Assembly (NCBI GenBank): GCA_947441205.1
Contig: CANETM010000045.1
Coordinates: 1-10,021 of the forward strand
Direction: 5' to 3'
DNA length: 10,021 nucleotides
Source: Bacteroidota bacterium
GTDB lineage: Bacteria > Bacteroidota > Bacteroidia > Chitinophagales > Chitinophagaceae
Shown: piece by piece, positions 1 through 6,586 of the stretch
Layout of the letters: each line of letters opens with the position of its first letter
Position numbering within the stretch: the first letter of the stretch is position 1
Notes under the pieces: model-generated
Seen by the model: the letters and a program-made list of their open reading frames with translations, nothing else
Databases searched by the model: none
Told to the model about the DNA's origin: nothing
Position numbers and translations under genes: made by a program

Positions 1-52
<52 letters not shown>

Positions 53-64
53 ATGTTTGGAGGG

Positions 65-96
65 CAAAGTTACGCCAATATTACCAGTTAAACAAG
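65..96 (-). promoter_or_regulatory. Promoter of the initiator tRNA gene
   Basis: On the minus strand the -7 element TAACTTTG (72-65) matches the Bacteroidota consensus TAnnTTTG at every fixed base. A CTTG (96-93) lies 20 bp upstream as the -33 element. Transcription would start near 59, a few bases before the mature tRNA 5' end at 52, so little processing is needed. The fit of both elements and the distance makes this a good call, although no start site is measured. Confidence 0.65.
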
Positions 97-212
97 TTTA
101 TTGAGGAATAAAGTAGTAAAATTCAATTTATAAGAACACATGAAAATTGTAGCTTTATTATAAGTTCAATCAATATAATAAGTAATTTTACAGAACTATA
201 TAAATTAAGAAT

Positions 213-710
213 ATGAAACCTCCTCGCATCATTTTGCTAACAATAGCGATATTTTTTACGTTTATTTCAAATGCACAATTAAATAAGACATCACTTAGTT
301 TTGGTGGTGGAATTTCAACTTTGAGTGCTAGTAATAATCCAAAAGCTAGTATTGGATTTGGAGCTGATGTAATGATAAAACGAGATTTTTCAAATCGTAT
401 TCAAGGCTTCGCACAAACGGGTTATAATGCATATAATAATCCAGGATATAATGTTGCCTTTGTCCCTTTATTAATAGGTATTAATTACAAATTTGAAGGA
501 TTGACTCCTGGTATTGGAATAGGATATGGAAGCTCAACAGCTGGAGGTTCAACAACAGAAGGATTTACGATAAGTCCTCAAATTGGATACACTTATAATA
601 AGTATGATTTTATTTTATATTATTCAAATACTACAACCACTTCAAATAATCTTGAAGGTGGAAATTGGCATGTATTTGGCGGAATGAAAGTATTATATAA
701 AATTTTATAA
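213..710 (+). CDS. Small secreted, outer-membrane beta-barrel-like protein
   Basis: The product has 165 residues. Residues 1-22 form a clear signal peptide: two basic residues, a hydrophobic core (IILLTIAIFFTFIS) and a cleavage region NAQ typical of Bacteroidota. The mature part is rich in Gly, Ser, Thr, Asn and Tyr. It alternates short amphipathic stretches such as SIGFGADVMI, VAFVPLLIGINYKF, FTISPQIGYTY and YDFILYYSN, as expected for antiparallel strands of a small outer-membrane barrel, and it ends in the strand-like GMKVLYKIL. I recognise no specific family or ligand. The start is the only ATG before the signal peptide, and its A/T-rich leader lacks a Shine-Dalgarno sequence. The next gene is convergent with a 13-bp gap, so this gene is probably transcribed alone. 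A porin-like or surface structural role is inference. Confidence 0.72.
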   Translation: MKPPRIILLTIAIFFTFISNAQLNKTSLSFGGGISTLSASNNPKASIGFGADVMIKRDFSNRIQGFAQTGYNAYNNPGYNVAFVPLLIGINYKFEGLTPGIGIGYGSSTAGGSTTEGFTISPQIGYTYNKYDFILYYSNTTTTSNNLEGGNWHVFGGMKVLYKIL

Positions 711-723
711 CTTAAAAATTAGT

Positions 724-1515
724 TTAATTACGGTGTTTTATACTTGAAGCCCCTGAATTCCTCGACTCCTGAACCCTTGGATTACCTTTGTAATTAATAT
801 CACTAGCCCCAGTTGCATCCGCCTTTAGTAGCTCACTTACATTAATATTTGCTGAGCTCGCGCCAGAAGCATTTACAATGGCTCCTTTTGCAAACAAGTC
901 GAATAGTTTTGCGTCACTTGCGCCTGATATATCAACTGATAAGTCATCCACATTTCCCGATAATTGAATACTGCTTGCCCCCGATGCATTTAAAGACATT
1001 GACTTAGCTGTTAATTGTCCTTTATAGTCTGAAGCTCCTGATATTTCAATAGAGATATACCCTGCCTCAATTTCTCCCTTTATATCACTGGCGCCCGATA
1101 ACTTAATTTTTAGTTTAGGTGACTCAATTTTATTAACAAAATGCACATTAGTAGCTCCTGAAGCAGTTAATGCATCAATGTCTTTTATACTAACATAAGC
1201 CTTAGCCTTCGTATCGGACCATTTTTTCCATGACCACCAACCATCACTATCTGACATTTTAATTATTAAAGTCCCTCCAACCACTTCTGTCACAATTCGA
1301 TTTCTATTTTCCTCAGTATTAGCACTTACTGCTACTTGATTCATTTCAGATTGAGTTAAATACAAATCAATCGCACTCGAAACTTTGATGGCGGTAAAAC
1401 TGCCAACTTTTCTTACCTGTGCATTATTATCGTGAATAACAGAAGATTTTTGAGCATTAACTTGAAGTGATGTCAAAACCAATAAGGCAAAAAGTATTTT
1501 TTTCATAATTAGCAT
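724..1515 (-). CDS. GIN/DUF2807 domain secreted protein with Gly-Ala-Ser rungs
   Basis: The product has 263 residues from the first ATG. A second ATG at 1506 (residue 4) gives the more classical signal peptide MKKILFALLVLTSLQVNAQ and may be the true start. The mature protein matches what I know of the GIN (DUF2807, 'putative auto-transporter adhesin head') family: FTAIKVSSAIDLYLTQ near residue 40, then repeated strands with the motif S/T-G-A-S/T. The conserved Gly of the motif falls at residues 120, 141, 160, 179, 198, 218, 236 and 255, a period of about 19 residues, which implies a right-handed beta-helix with one rung per repeat. The protein is probably exported to the periplasm or cell surface; no anchor or C-terminal sorting domain is visible. 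The family's biochemical role is not established. It is divergent from the riboswitch-controlled receptor gene, with 220 bp between them. Confidence 0.85.
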   Translation of the reverse strand: MLIMKKILFALLVLTSLQVNAQKSSVIHDNNAQVRKVGSFTAIKVSSAIDLYLTQSEMNQVAVSANTEENRNRIVTEVVGGTLIIKMSDSDGWWSWKKWSDTKAKAYVSIKDIDALTASGATNVHFVNKIESPKLKIKLSGASDIKGEIEAGYISIEISGASDYKGQLTAKSMSLNASGASSIQLSGNVDDLSVDISGASDAKLFDLFAKGAIVNASGASSANINVSELLKADATGASDINYKGNPRVQESRNSGASSIKHRN

Positions 1516-1556
1516 TTTATATTTCTTATAACGTAAACCAAAGTGTAAAGTTACAG

Positions 1557-1587
1557 TTGGCTATTTAAAATATGTACTATAATTTTA
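1557..1587 (+). promoter_or_regulatory. Probable promoter of the TPP riboswitch-receptor transcript
   Basis: TTG at 1557-1559 is followed after 20 bp by TAATTTTA (1580-1587). That differs from the Bacteroidota -7 consensus TAnnTTTG only at the last base. The predicted transcription start, near 1592, coincides with the first base of the aptamer's P1 stem. This supports the call, but the -7 match is imperfect in an A/T-rich region. Confidence 0.5.
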
Positions 1588-1591
1588 TGTT

Positions 1592-1667
1592 GTCCTCGGG
1601 GTGCTGTAAAAAGCTGAGAAAAAACCCGTTGAACCTGAACAGGGTAATTCCTGCGAAGGGAAGGTAC
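1592..1667 (+). promoter_or_regulatory. TPP riboswitch (THI element)
   Basis: The conserved THI-box blocks occur in the right order and spacing: GGGGTGC (1598-1604), GCTGAGA (1613-1619, the pyrimidine-sensing T-loop), ACCCGTTGAACCTGA (1624-1638) and the pyrophosphate-sensing part GGGTAATTCCTGCGAAGGGA (1642-1661). P1 can form from GTCCT (1592-1596) and AGGTAC (1662-1667) with one bulged base. P5 forms from CAGG (1640-1643) and CCTG (1650-1653). The optional P3 arm is minimal, with an eight-base loop. The aptamer binds thiamine pyrophosphate and normally lowers expression of the downstream gene, here the TonB-dependent receptor that starts 69 bp later. Confidence 0.96.
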
Positions 1668-1668
1668 C

Positions 1669-1712
1669 GCACTTTTCTGTGCACTTCTCATAGCTTATTA
1701 TTCCTGTTCCCA
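1669..1712 (+). promoter_or_regulatory. Leader after the aptamer: candidate expression platform
   Basis: A short hairpin GCAC/GTGC with a 6-nt loop (1669-1682) follows the aptamer but has no U tract, so it is not an intrinsic terminator. ATTCCTG at 1700-1706 copies the P5 3' strand of the aptamer (1647-1653), and CCTGTTC (1703-1709) is perfectly complementary to GAACAGG in the core (1637-1643). The overlapping TGTTCCCA (1705-1712) is perfectly complementary to TGGGAACA (1749-1756) inside the receptor coding region, which would enclose the start codon in a loop. The two pairings exclude each other. The switching role is inference from complementarity. Confidence 0.4.
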
Positions 1713-1735
1713 TTTATTAAACATAAACATTAGTT

Positions 1736-3925
1736 ATGACTAAGTTATTGGGAACAATTGTATCACTTTTAATGCTTGCGCCAGGTTTTGGCCAACAAGG
1801 CAAAATATCTATTTCAAAAAAAGATAGTAGTCAAAAAATTATTGACAGTATCCGAAATCTGCCCCCATTGGAAATTAGGTCAGTTAGGGTGAGTGAAAAT
1901 AGCCCATTTGCAAAAAGCAACGTTAGTGCTAATCAAATTACACAATTAAATTTTGGACAGGACCTTCCTTTTATACTCCAAAACACCCCTTCCATTGTGG
2001 CCAATGCCGATGCTGGTAATGGAGTTGGTTATACCGCCATGCGAATTAGAGGAACCGATGCTACAAGAATAAATGTAACTATTAATGGCATCCCCTATAA
2101 TGATGCGGAAAGTATGGGAACATTTCTTGTTAATATACCCGACATAGCTTCCAGTGCAAGTAGTATTCAAATTCAAAGGGGAGTTGGTACTTCAACCAAT
2201 GGCGCTAGTGCCTTTGGCGCAACCATTAATATTGCGACCAACGATTATCACCCAAGCCATTATCTAAGTCTGCAAAATAGCTTTGGTTCATTCAATTCCT
2301 TAAAAAATAATTTGCAGTTTGGAACTGGCTTGATTAATAATAGATTCACAATTGATGGCCGAGTAAGTAGCATAAATAGTGACGGATATATTGATCGGGC
2401 AAATTCAAATTTAAAATCATTTTTTGTAAGTAGTACCTATTGGGGTGACCACTCATCACTAAGATTTAATGTGTTTTCCGGAAAAGAAAAAACTTATCAA
2501 GCTTGGTATGGCGTACCTGAAGAATTACTGTTGACGAACCGAACATACAACCCAGCAGGAACTGAAAAATCAGATAGCCCATATGATAATCAAACTGACA
2601 ATTATACACAAACCCACTATCAATTATTTTACAACCAAAATATAAATACAAATTTAAAATGGAACACGGCTTTATTTTTAACAAAGGGACGAGGTTATTA
2701 TGAAGAATACAAAGCTGGGGTTAATTTAAATGATTATGGAATTGATTTAAACATTGGGTCTCAGGTTGATTTGATTAGAAGAAGATGGTTGGATAATAAT
2801 TTTTATGGACAAATTGCATCCTTAACCTATGAAAAAAACAAGGATATCATAACTGTTGGTGGTGGTTGGAATATTTATGATGGAATTCATTTTGGCAATT
2901 TACCTTATGGGATTCCAATTTTGAAAGGTTATTCAACTATCAATAAAGAATACTATAATAACAATGCAACTAAAAACGATATAAATGGATATTTTAAATG
3001 GGAGCACCAACTATTGAATAATCTTACCAGTTTTATTGATATACAATATAGACGTGTACAGCATACCATGTATGGATTTGATTCAAATCCTGACTTAGTT
3101 GTAGACAGAAAATTTAATTTTATCAACCCAAAATTTGGCTTGTCTACCAAATTTAAAAACACCACTTATTATTCAAGTATTGCTATCGCACATAAAGAAC
3201 CCAATAGAGCCGATTTTGAAGCAGGGATCAACCAACAACCCAAACAAGAAGTATTGTATGATTGGGAATCAGGTTTTAAATCAAAGTATGAAAAGTTTAA
3301 TTGGGGGGTAAATATTTATTACATGCATTACAAAGACCAATTAGTATTAACTGGCAAAATAAATGATGTTGGAGCCTATACCAGAACGAATGTTCCAAAA
3401 AGTTATAGAGCAGGTATTGAAATAGAAGAAAGCTGGCTGATTAGTAAAAAAATAGAGAGCAATGGAACGGTAACATTTAGTAAGAATAAGATTGAACATT
3501 TTACTGAATATTTTGATGATTATGACAATGGTGGACAGGTTTCCATCAAACACCATAATACCGATATTACACTTTCTCCAAACTTGACGGGTACACATAA
3601 TTTAGTATACAAACTTAACGAAAGAGCAAATATTACTTGGACAAGTAGATATGTATCAAAACAATATTTGGATAATACTCAAAATGAATCTAGAACTTTA
3701 AATGCCTATTTTTTAAACGATCTAAATTTGTCTTATAAATTATTAGATAAGAAAAAATGGAAAGCGCTATTCCAATTTTATGCTATAAATATAATGGATG
3801 TAAAATATGAACCCAATGGTTATACCTATAATTATATTTATGGAGGCAATACAACTACTTCAAACAATTTTTTCCCAATGGCAGGAAGGAACTATTTTGC
3901 TAGTATTAAAATTGAACTAAAATAA
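1736..3925 (+). CDS. TonB-dependent outer-membrane receptor for thiamine or a precursor
   Basis: The product has 729 residues. Residues 1-20 are a signal peptide ending in GFGQ. The plug domain spans about 46-170 and shows the family's conserved MRIRGTDATRINVTINGIP (102-120), YNDAES (121-126) and SIQIQRGVGTSTNGASAFGA (143-162). Residues 171-729 are the 22-strand barrel with long Tyr/Asn-rich loops, ending in the strand YFASIKIELK. It has no N-terminal carboxypeptidase-like domain of the SusC type. Such receptors move scarce ligands across the outer membrane with energy from TonB-ExbBD. The substrate comes from context: the TPP riboswitch directly upstream, as known for thiamine receptors of Bacteroides. 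Thiamine itself, a phosphate or the pyrimidine moiety are all possible. The gene stands alone, since the next gene is convergent with a 4-bp gap, and no inner-membrane PnuT-type transporter lies in the window. Confidence 0.92.
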   Translation: MTKLLGTIVSLLMLAPGFGQQGKISISKKDSSQKIIDSIRNLPPLEIRSVRVSENSPFAKSNVSANQITQLNFGQDLPFILQNTPSIVANADAGNGVGYTAMRIRGTDATRINVTINGIPYNDAESMGTFLVNIPDIASSASSIQIQRGVGTSTNGASAFGATINIATNDYHPSHYLSLQNSFGSFNSLKNNLQFGTGLINNRFTIDGRVSSINSDGYIDRANSNLKSFFVSSTYWGDHSSLRFNVFSGKEKTYQAWYGVPEELLLTNRTYNPAGTEKSDSPYDNQTDNYTQTHYQLFYNQNINTNLKWNTALFLTKGRGYYEEYKAGVNLNDYGIDLNIGSQVDLIRRRWLDNNFYGQIASLTYEKNKDIITVGGGWNIYDGIHFGNLPYGIPILKGYSTINKEYYNNNATKNDINGYFKWEHQLLNNLTSFIDIQYRRVQHTMYGFDSNPDLVVDRKFNFINPKFGLSTKFKNTTYYSSIAIAHKEPNRADFEAGINQQPKQEVLYDWESGFKSKYEKFNWGVNIYYMHYKDQLVLTGKINDVGAYTRTNVPKSYRAGIEIEESWLISKKIESNGTVTFSKNKIEHFTEYFDDYDNGGQVSIKHHNTDITLSPNLTGTHNLVYKLNERANITWTSRYVSKQYLDNTQNESRTLNAYFLNDLNLSYKLLDKKKWKALFQFYAINIMDVKYEPNGYTYNYIYGGNTTTSNNFFPMAGRNYFASIKIELK

Positions 3926-3929
3926 ATAT

Positions 3930-4238
3930 TTATCCAGGGAATTGTTCCTGCCAAGCCAACATACCCCCTGCAACATTGATGACATCTTTAAATCCATATG
4001 GTTCTAACATTAAACAGGCTTGTCCGCTTCTGTTACCGCTTCGGCAATAAACATAAACTGTTTCATCCTTTAAGTGTTCGATTTCGTCAATTTGTAAAGC
4101 TTGTACTAAACCTAATGGTAATAATTGTCCACCTATATTAAAAGCAGCGTTTTCATGAGGCTCACGAACGTCTAATAAATTTAATTTTTCACCCGCATCA
4201 ATTTTGGCTTTTAAATCAGCTACTGTAATTGTTTTCAT
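3930..4238 (-). CDS. Single-domain rhodanese-like protein
   Basis: The product has 102 residues, the usual size of a lone rhodanese (GlpE/PspE-like) domain, with no signal peptide, so it is cytoplasmic. LLDVREPHENAAFNIGG (21-37) is the CH2A-type motif. The catalytic loop is CRSGNR (65-70), with the persulfide-forming cysteine at 65 and an Arg at 66 and 70. INVAGGMLAWQ (87-97) is the typical C-terminal signature. Such proteins transfer sulfane sulfur to thiophilic acceptors; the physiological acceptor cannot be read from the sequence. The gene is the last of the ddl-PASTA-rhodanese run, 35 bp after the PASTA gene on the same strand, so it may be co-transcribed. No hairpin terminator is evident after it before the convergent receptor gene. 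Confidence 0.93.
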   Translation of the reverse strand: MKTITVADLKAKIDAGEKLNLLDVREPHENAAFNIGGQLLPLGLVQALQIDEIEHLKDETVYVYCRSGNRSGQACLMLEPYGFKDVINVAGGMLAWQEQFPG

Positions 4239-4273
4239 ATACGTTATTATTAAAAAGTTATTTAGAAAAAAAA

Positions 4274-5098
4274 TTATCTAATCGAATCAGTTTGCGACCT
4301 AACTGGTGCTACTTTGTCTATACTTAAATTGATAAAGCCACCAGGATTTATCTTATTTTTTAGTGGCATGCCTAGCGAATCTAATTGCATTGAATAAGGA
4401 CTAGGATCTTGTCCCACAATAAACGAACTAGCTGTATCCAAAATATTGGAATTAGCAGTATAGCTACCAACCAATAATCCCAATCCAATTAATTTTTCTT
4501 TTGCCATTCCAACAGTGAGTCCAATTAAATCAGGGACTTCAAGTATAGCCGTTAATCCCCCATCGCCAACCGTTAAATTAATAATTGTTCCTGACGAAAT
4601 TTTTGTACCAGGGGGGATACTATAACCACGAGACATTTGATCAATAATCACATTTTTATTTCGATCCGGAACCATTGTAATTGATCCGACCCTAAGTCCC
4701 AATACTTTTAAAAATGCTTCAGCACTTTGCAATGAAAACCCAATTAAATTGGGCATTTCAATTTGTGGTGCAAGAACCCTATTAATTGTTAAATAAACAG
4801 TTCTTCCCTTTTTTACTACTTCATCAACTTCAGGTGTTTGTCTTAATACACTGTTTCTAGTTAATGTGTCGACATAAATGGAATCTTGTAAAACCACATT
4901 AAATCCCAAATTTCTTAAGTTTTTTTGTGCAACACTTGCTTCCAAACCAATAACATTTGGAACTTTTTCCGTTATACCATTACCCGTCAACCAACCCAAT
5001 GAAAAGAAAAAAATAATGACAACTGCCAAAAAAGCACCAATGCCAATTAAGATATTAACCCAAAGTGGCTTTTTTAATAATTGATCAATTGTTTGCAT
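4274..5098 (-). CDS. Membrane-anchored protein with three PASTA domains
   Basis: The product has 274 residues. A short cytoplasmic N-terminus (1-12) is followed by one membrane helix (about 13-35) and three PASTA repeats outside the membrane: 46-107 (VPNVIGLEASVAQKNLRNLG), 115-177 (MPNLIGFSLQSAEAFLKVLG) and 187-261 (VPDLIGLTVGMAKEKLIGLG). Each repeat carries the family pattern of P-x-[LV]-I-G, a helix, then Q/P-x-P...G-x-x-[IV]-x-[LI]-x-[VI]. The third is longer because of an insert around 217-245. PASTA domains are known from penicillin-binding proteins and Ser/Thr kinases, where they bind peptidoglycan fragments or act as spacers. No kinase or transpeptidase domain is present here. The gene starts 9 bp after ddl ends, so translation is likely coupled and a cell-wall role is probable. 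Confidence 0.92.
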   Translation of the reverse strand: MQTIDQLLKKPLWVNILIGIGAFLAVVIIFFFSLGWLTGNGITEKVPNVIGLEASVAQKNLRNLGFNVVLQDSIYVDTLTRNSVLRQTPEVDEVVKKGRTVYLTINRVLAPQIEMPNLIGFSLQSAEAFLKVLGLRVGSITMVPDRNKNVIIDQMSRGYSIPPGTKISSGTIINLTVGDGGLTAILEVPDLIGLTVGMAKEKLIGLGLLVGSYTANSNILDTASSFIVGQDPSPYSMQLDSLGMPLKNKINPGGFINLSIDKVAPVRSQTDSIR

Positions 5099-5107
5099 AA
5101 TTTGAAA

Positions 5108-6097
5108 TTACTTATTTGCGAAAATGGCATCCTCAACAATTGTAGCATAAAAATCTGATAAATTCCAGCCCATTGCTTTTACTTGTTGTGGAATCACACT
5201 TGCCTCGCTTTGACCAGGGACCGTATTTACTTCCAACATGTAGGCTTTCTGAGCAGCTTCATCATATATAAAATCTACCCTAACCACACCTCTACAATTT
5301 AAGGTGGCGTATACTTTTTTAGCAGCAGTAGTTAAATCCTGAAACATTTTTTCAGTGATGATTGCCGGCGTTATCTCTTTGCTTTTACCTTCATACTTTG
5401 CCTCAAAATCAAAAAATTCATTCTCGGTAGTAATTTCAGTAATCGGCAAAACGGTTAATTCACCTTTGGATTTAAAAACACCAATGGTAAATTCTCTTCC
5501 ACTGATAAATTCTTCGACCAAAACTTGCGTATCTTCTTTAAATGCTTTTGCTAATGCTGGTGCAAGTTCATTTGCCATATTTACTTTACTAATACCCAAA
5601 CTACTTCCTCCATTATTTGGTTTAACAAATACGGGTAGTGTAAGCTGTGTTAAAATTTCATCCGGCGTTAAAGCTGATTCTAAAAACAAATGCAATGATT
5701 TTGCAACATTAACACCACCAAAACCCGCAACAGCTACTGTATATCTTTTATTAAAAGTTAAAGCAGAGGTTGCCGTATCACAACTAGTGTAAGGCAAACC
5801 TATCATATCAAAATATCCTTGTAATTTTCCGTCTTCACCTGGTGTACCATGAATACACATTAAGGCTACATCAAAAGTGATTTTCTCTCCACCTTCTTCA
5901 ATACTGAAATCGGCTTTATTAACTGCCACTTCTTCTCCTACTATATTTTCATACCACCAACCTGTTGGATGGATGTCAATCAAAAAAACATCATATGCAT
6001 TTTTGTCTAAGGCATTCATTACCGTCTTAGCGCTTTTATAACTTATTTGCGCTTCCGAACTTAATCCTCCAGTTACTAAGGCCACTTTCTTTTTCAT
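5108..6097 (-). CDS. ddl: D-alanine--D-alanine ligase
   Basis: The product has 329 residues from the ATG at 6097. The reading frame continues two TTG codons further upstream, but ATG followed by MKKKVALVTGG is the better start. This cytoplasmic ATP-grasp enzyme joins two D-alanines for the peptidoglycan stem peptide. The sequence shows the Glu of the first substrate loop (GGLSSE, E15), HGTPGEDG (83-90), the ATP lid KPNNGGSSLG (159-168), EEFISGRE (195-202), the omega loop with EAKY (232-235), RVDF (273-276) and the Mg-binding EVNTVPG (289-295). The intact Lys-Tyr in the omega loop fits D-Ala-D-Ala rather than the D-lactate specificity of VanA-type ligases. It is the first gene of a run with the PASTA gene (9-bp gap) and a rhodanese. 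I found no convincing promoter between it and the terminator at 6129-6160. Confidence 0.97.
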   Translation of the reverse strand: MKKKVALVTGGLSSEAQISYKSAKTVMNALDKNAYDVFLIDIHPTGWWYENIVGEEVAVNKADFSIEEGGEKITFDVALMCIHGTPGEDGKLQGYFDMIGLPYTSCDTATSALTFNKRYTVAVAGFGGVNVAKSLHLFLESALTPDEILTQLTLPVFVKPNNGGSSLGISKVNMANELAPALAKAFKEDTQVLVEEFISGREFTIGVFKSKGELTVLPITEITTENEFFDFEAKYEGKSKEITPAIITEKMFQDLTTAAKKVYATLNCRGVVRVDFIYDEAAQKAYMLEVNTVPGQSEASVIPQQVKAMGWNLSDFYATIVEDAIFANK

Positions 6098-6128
6098 CAA
6101 CAACTGATATTAAAACATAAAAATAATC

Positions 6129-6160
6129 AAAAAAAAAAGGGAAAAACTTCCCCTTTTTTT
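6129..6160 (-). terminator. Intrinsic terminator after the ferredoxin gene
   Basis: Read on the minus strand, the sequence has seven A, a GGGAA/TTCCC stem with a 4-nt GTTT loop and one bulged G (6153), then ten T (6138-6129). The A and T runs extend the stem. It lies 11 bp after the ferredoxin stop and ends the ferredoxin transcript before ddl. The A run on the other side means it could also act on plus-strand transcripts, but no plus-strand gene ends here. Confidence 0.75.
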
Positions 6161-6170
6161 ATCTTAAATC

Positions 6171-6518
6171 CTAAGCGTGTAATTTTTCTTTTTTTGCCAG
6201 CAAGACTTCAACAGTCTCTTGGTAAAGTTCATCATGAACACAACAGTCTACAGGACAAACCGCAGCACATTGAGGTTCTTCATGAAAACCCTGACATTCA
6301 GTACATTTATTTGCAGTAATGTAGTAGGTGTCAGTAGCGATTGGAGCGATTCTAGCGTCGGCATCCACTGCTGATCCATCTAATAAACTATAACTTCCTT
6401 TTACTGTTGTGCCGTCAGCCATTGCCCACTCAACTCCACCTTCATAGATAGCGTTATTCGGACATTCTGGTTCGCAAGCTCCACAGTTAATACATTCGTC
6501 GGTGATTTTTAATGCCAT
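6171..6518 (-). CDS. Dicluster 2[4Fe-4S] ferredoxin with an extended insert
   Basis: The product has 115 residues and no signal peptide, so it is a cytoplasmic electron carrier. The first cluster motif is C9-x2-C12-x2-C15-x3-C19-P. The second is C72-x2-C75-x8-C84-x3-C88-P, with the eight-residue spacing that marks the Alvin/YfhL type of ferredoxin. Two further cysteines at 92 and 93 follow (PVDCC). About 52 residues lie between the motifs, far more than the roughly 20 of classical dicluster ferredoxins; this insert (about 25-70) is Gly/Ala/Asp-rich and looks beta-stranded. In other Bacteroidota, as I recall, such ferredoxins also sit next to a LuxC-family acyl-CoA reductase, as here, where the two are divergent with 56 bp between them. 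A redox link between the two is inference. Confidence 0.94.
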   Translation of the reverse strand: MALKITDECINCGACEPECPNNAIYEGGVEWAMADGTTVKGSYSLLDGSAVDADARIAPIATDTYYITANKCTECQGFHEEPQCAAVCPVDCCVHDELYQETVEVLLAKKEKLHA

Positions 6519-6543
6519 AAAAATAATTTAATAATTAGTAACG

Positions 6544-6551
6544 TACTTTTG
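6544..6551 (+). promoter_or_regulatory. -7 element for the acyl-CoA reductase gene
   Basis: TACTTTTG matches TAnnTTTG at all fixed bases and would start transcription near 6556, leaving a leader of about 19 nt before the ATG at 6575. No TTG -33 element is visible 17-21 bp upstream, where the sequence is plain A/T. It is therefore either a weak promoter or one that needs an activator. Confidence 0.5.
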
Positions 6552-6556
6552 CCTTA

Positions 6557-6586
6557 CAAATATAAAGAACACATATGAACATTCAA
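6557..6586 (-). promoter_or_regulatory. Promoter of the ferredoxin gene
   Basis: On the minus strand TTG (6586-6584) is followed after 19 bp by TATATTTG (6564-6557), a full match to the Bacteroidota vegetative promoter. Transcription would start near 6551, about 33 nt before the ferredoxin ATG at 6518. The -33 element lies inside codons 4-5 of the divergent acyl-CoA reductase gene. Confidence 0.7.

Noticed and set aside
150..190. Promoter for the small barrel protein (TAGCTTTA at 150-157 or TAATTTTA at 183-190)
   Set aside because: Each matches the -7 pattern in all but the last base, but neither has a TTG at the right distance and the region is very A/T-rich.
696..709. 14-bp palindrome TATAAAATTTTATA at the end of the barrel gene
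   Set aside because: It contains only A and T in an A/T-rich region, has no loop or GC stem, and overlaps the coding end; chance is enough to explain it.
1669..1682. Intrinsic terminator directly after the TPP aptamer
   Set aside because: The stem is only 4 bp and no U tract follows; it cannot act as a standard terminator.
1946..3598. Four minus-strand frames of 70-83 residues inside the receptor gene
   Set aside because: All lie opposite a clear TonB-dependent receptor and have compositions expected of antisense translation.
5355..5792. 145-residue reading frame on the plus strand inside ddl
   Set aside because: It lies opposite the well-conserved ddl gene, and its Ser/Leu/Val-rich product shows no domain; a shadow frame.
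6098..6103. TTG start of ddl two codons upstream
   Set aside because: The first two codons are TTG TTG; the ATG at 6097 leads straight into the conserved N-terminal strand and is the ordinary start.
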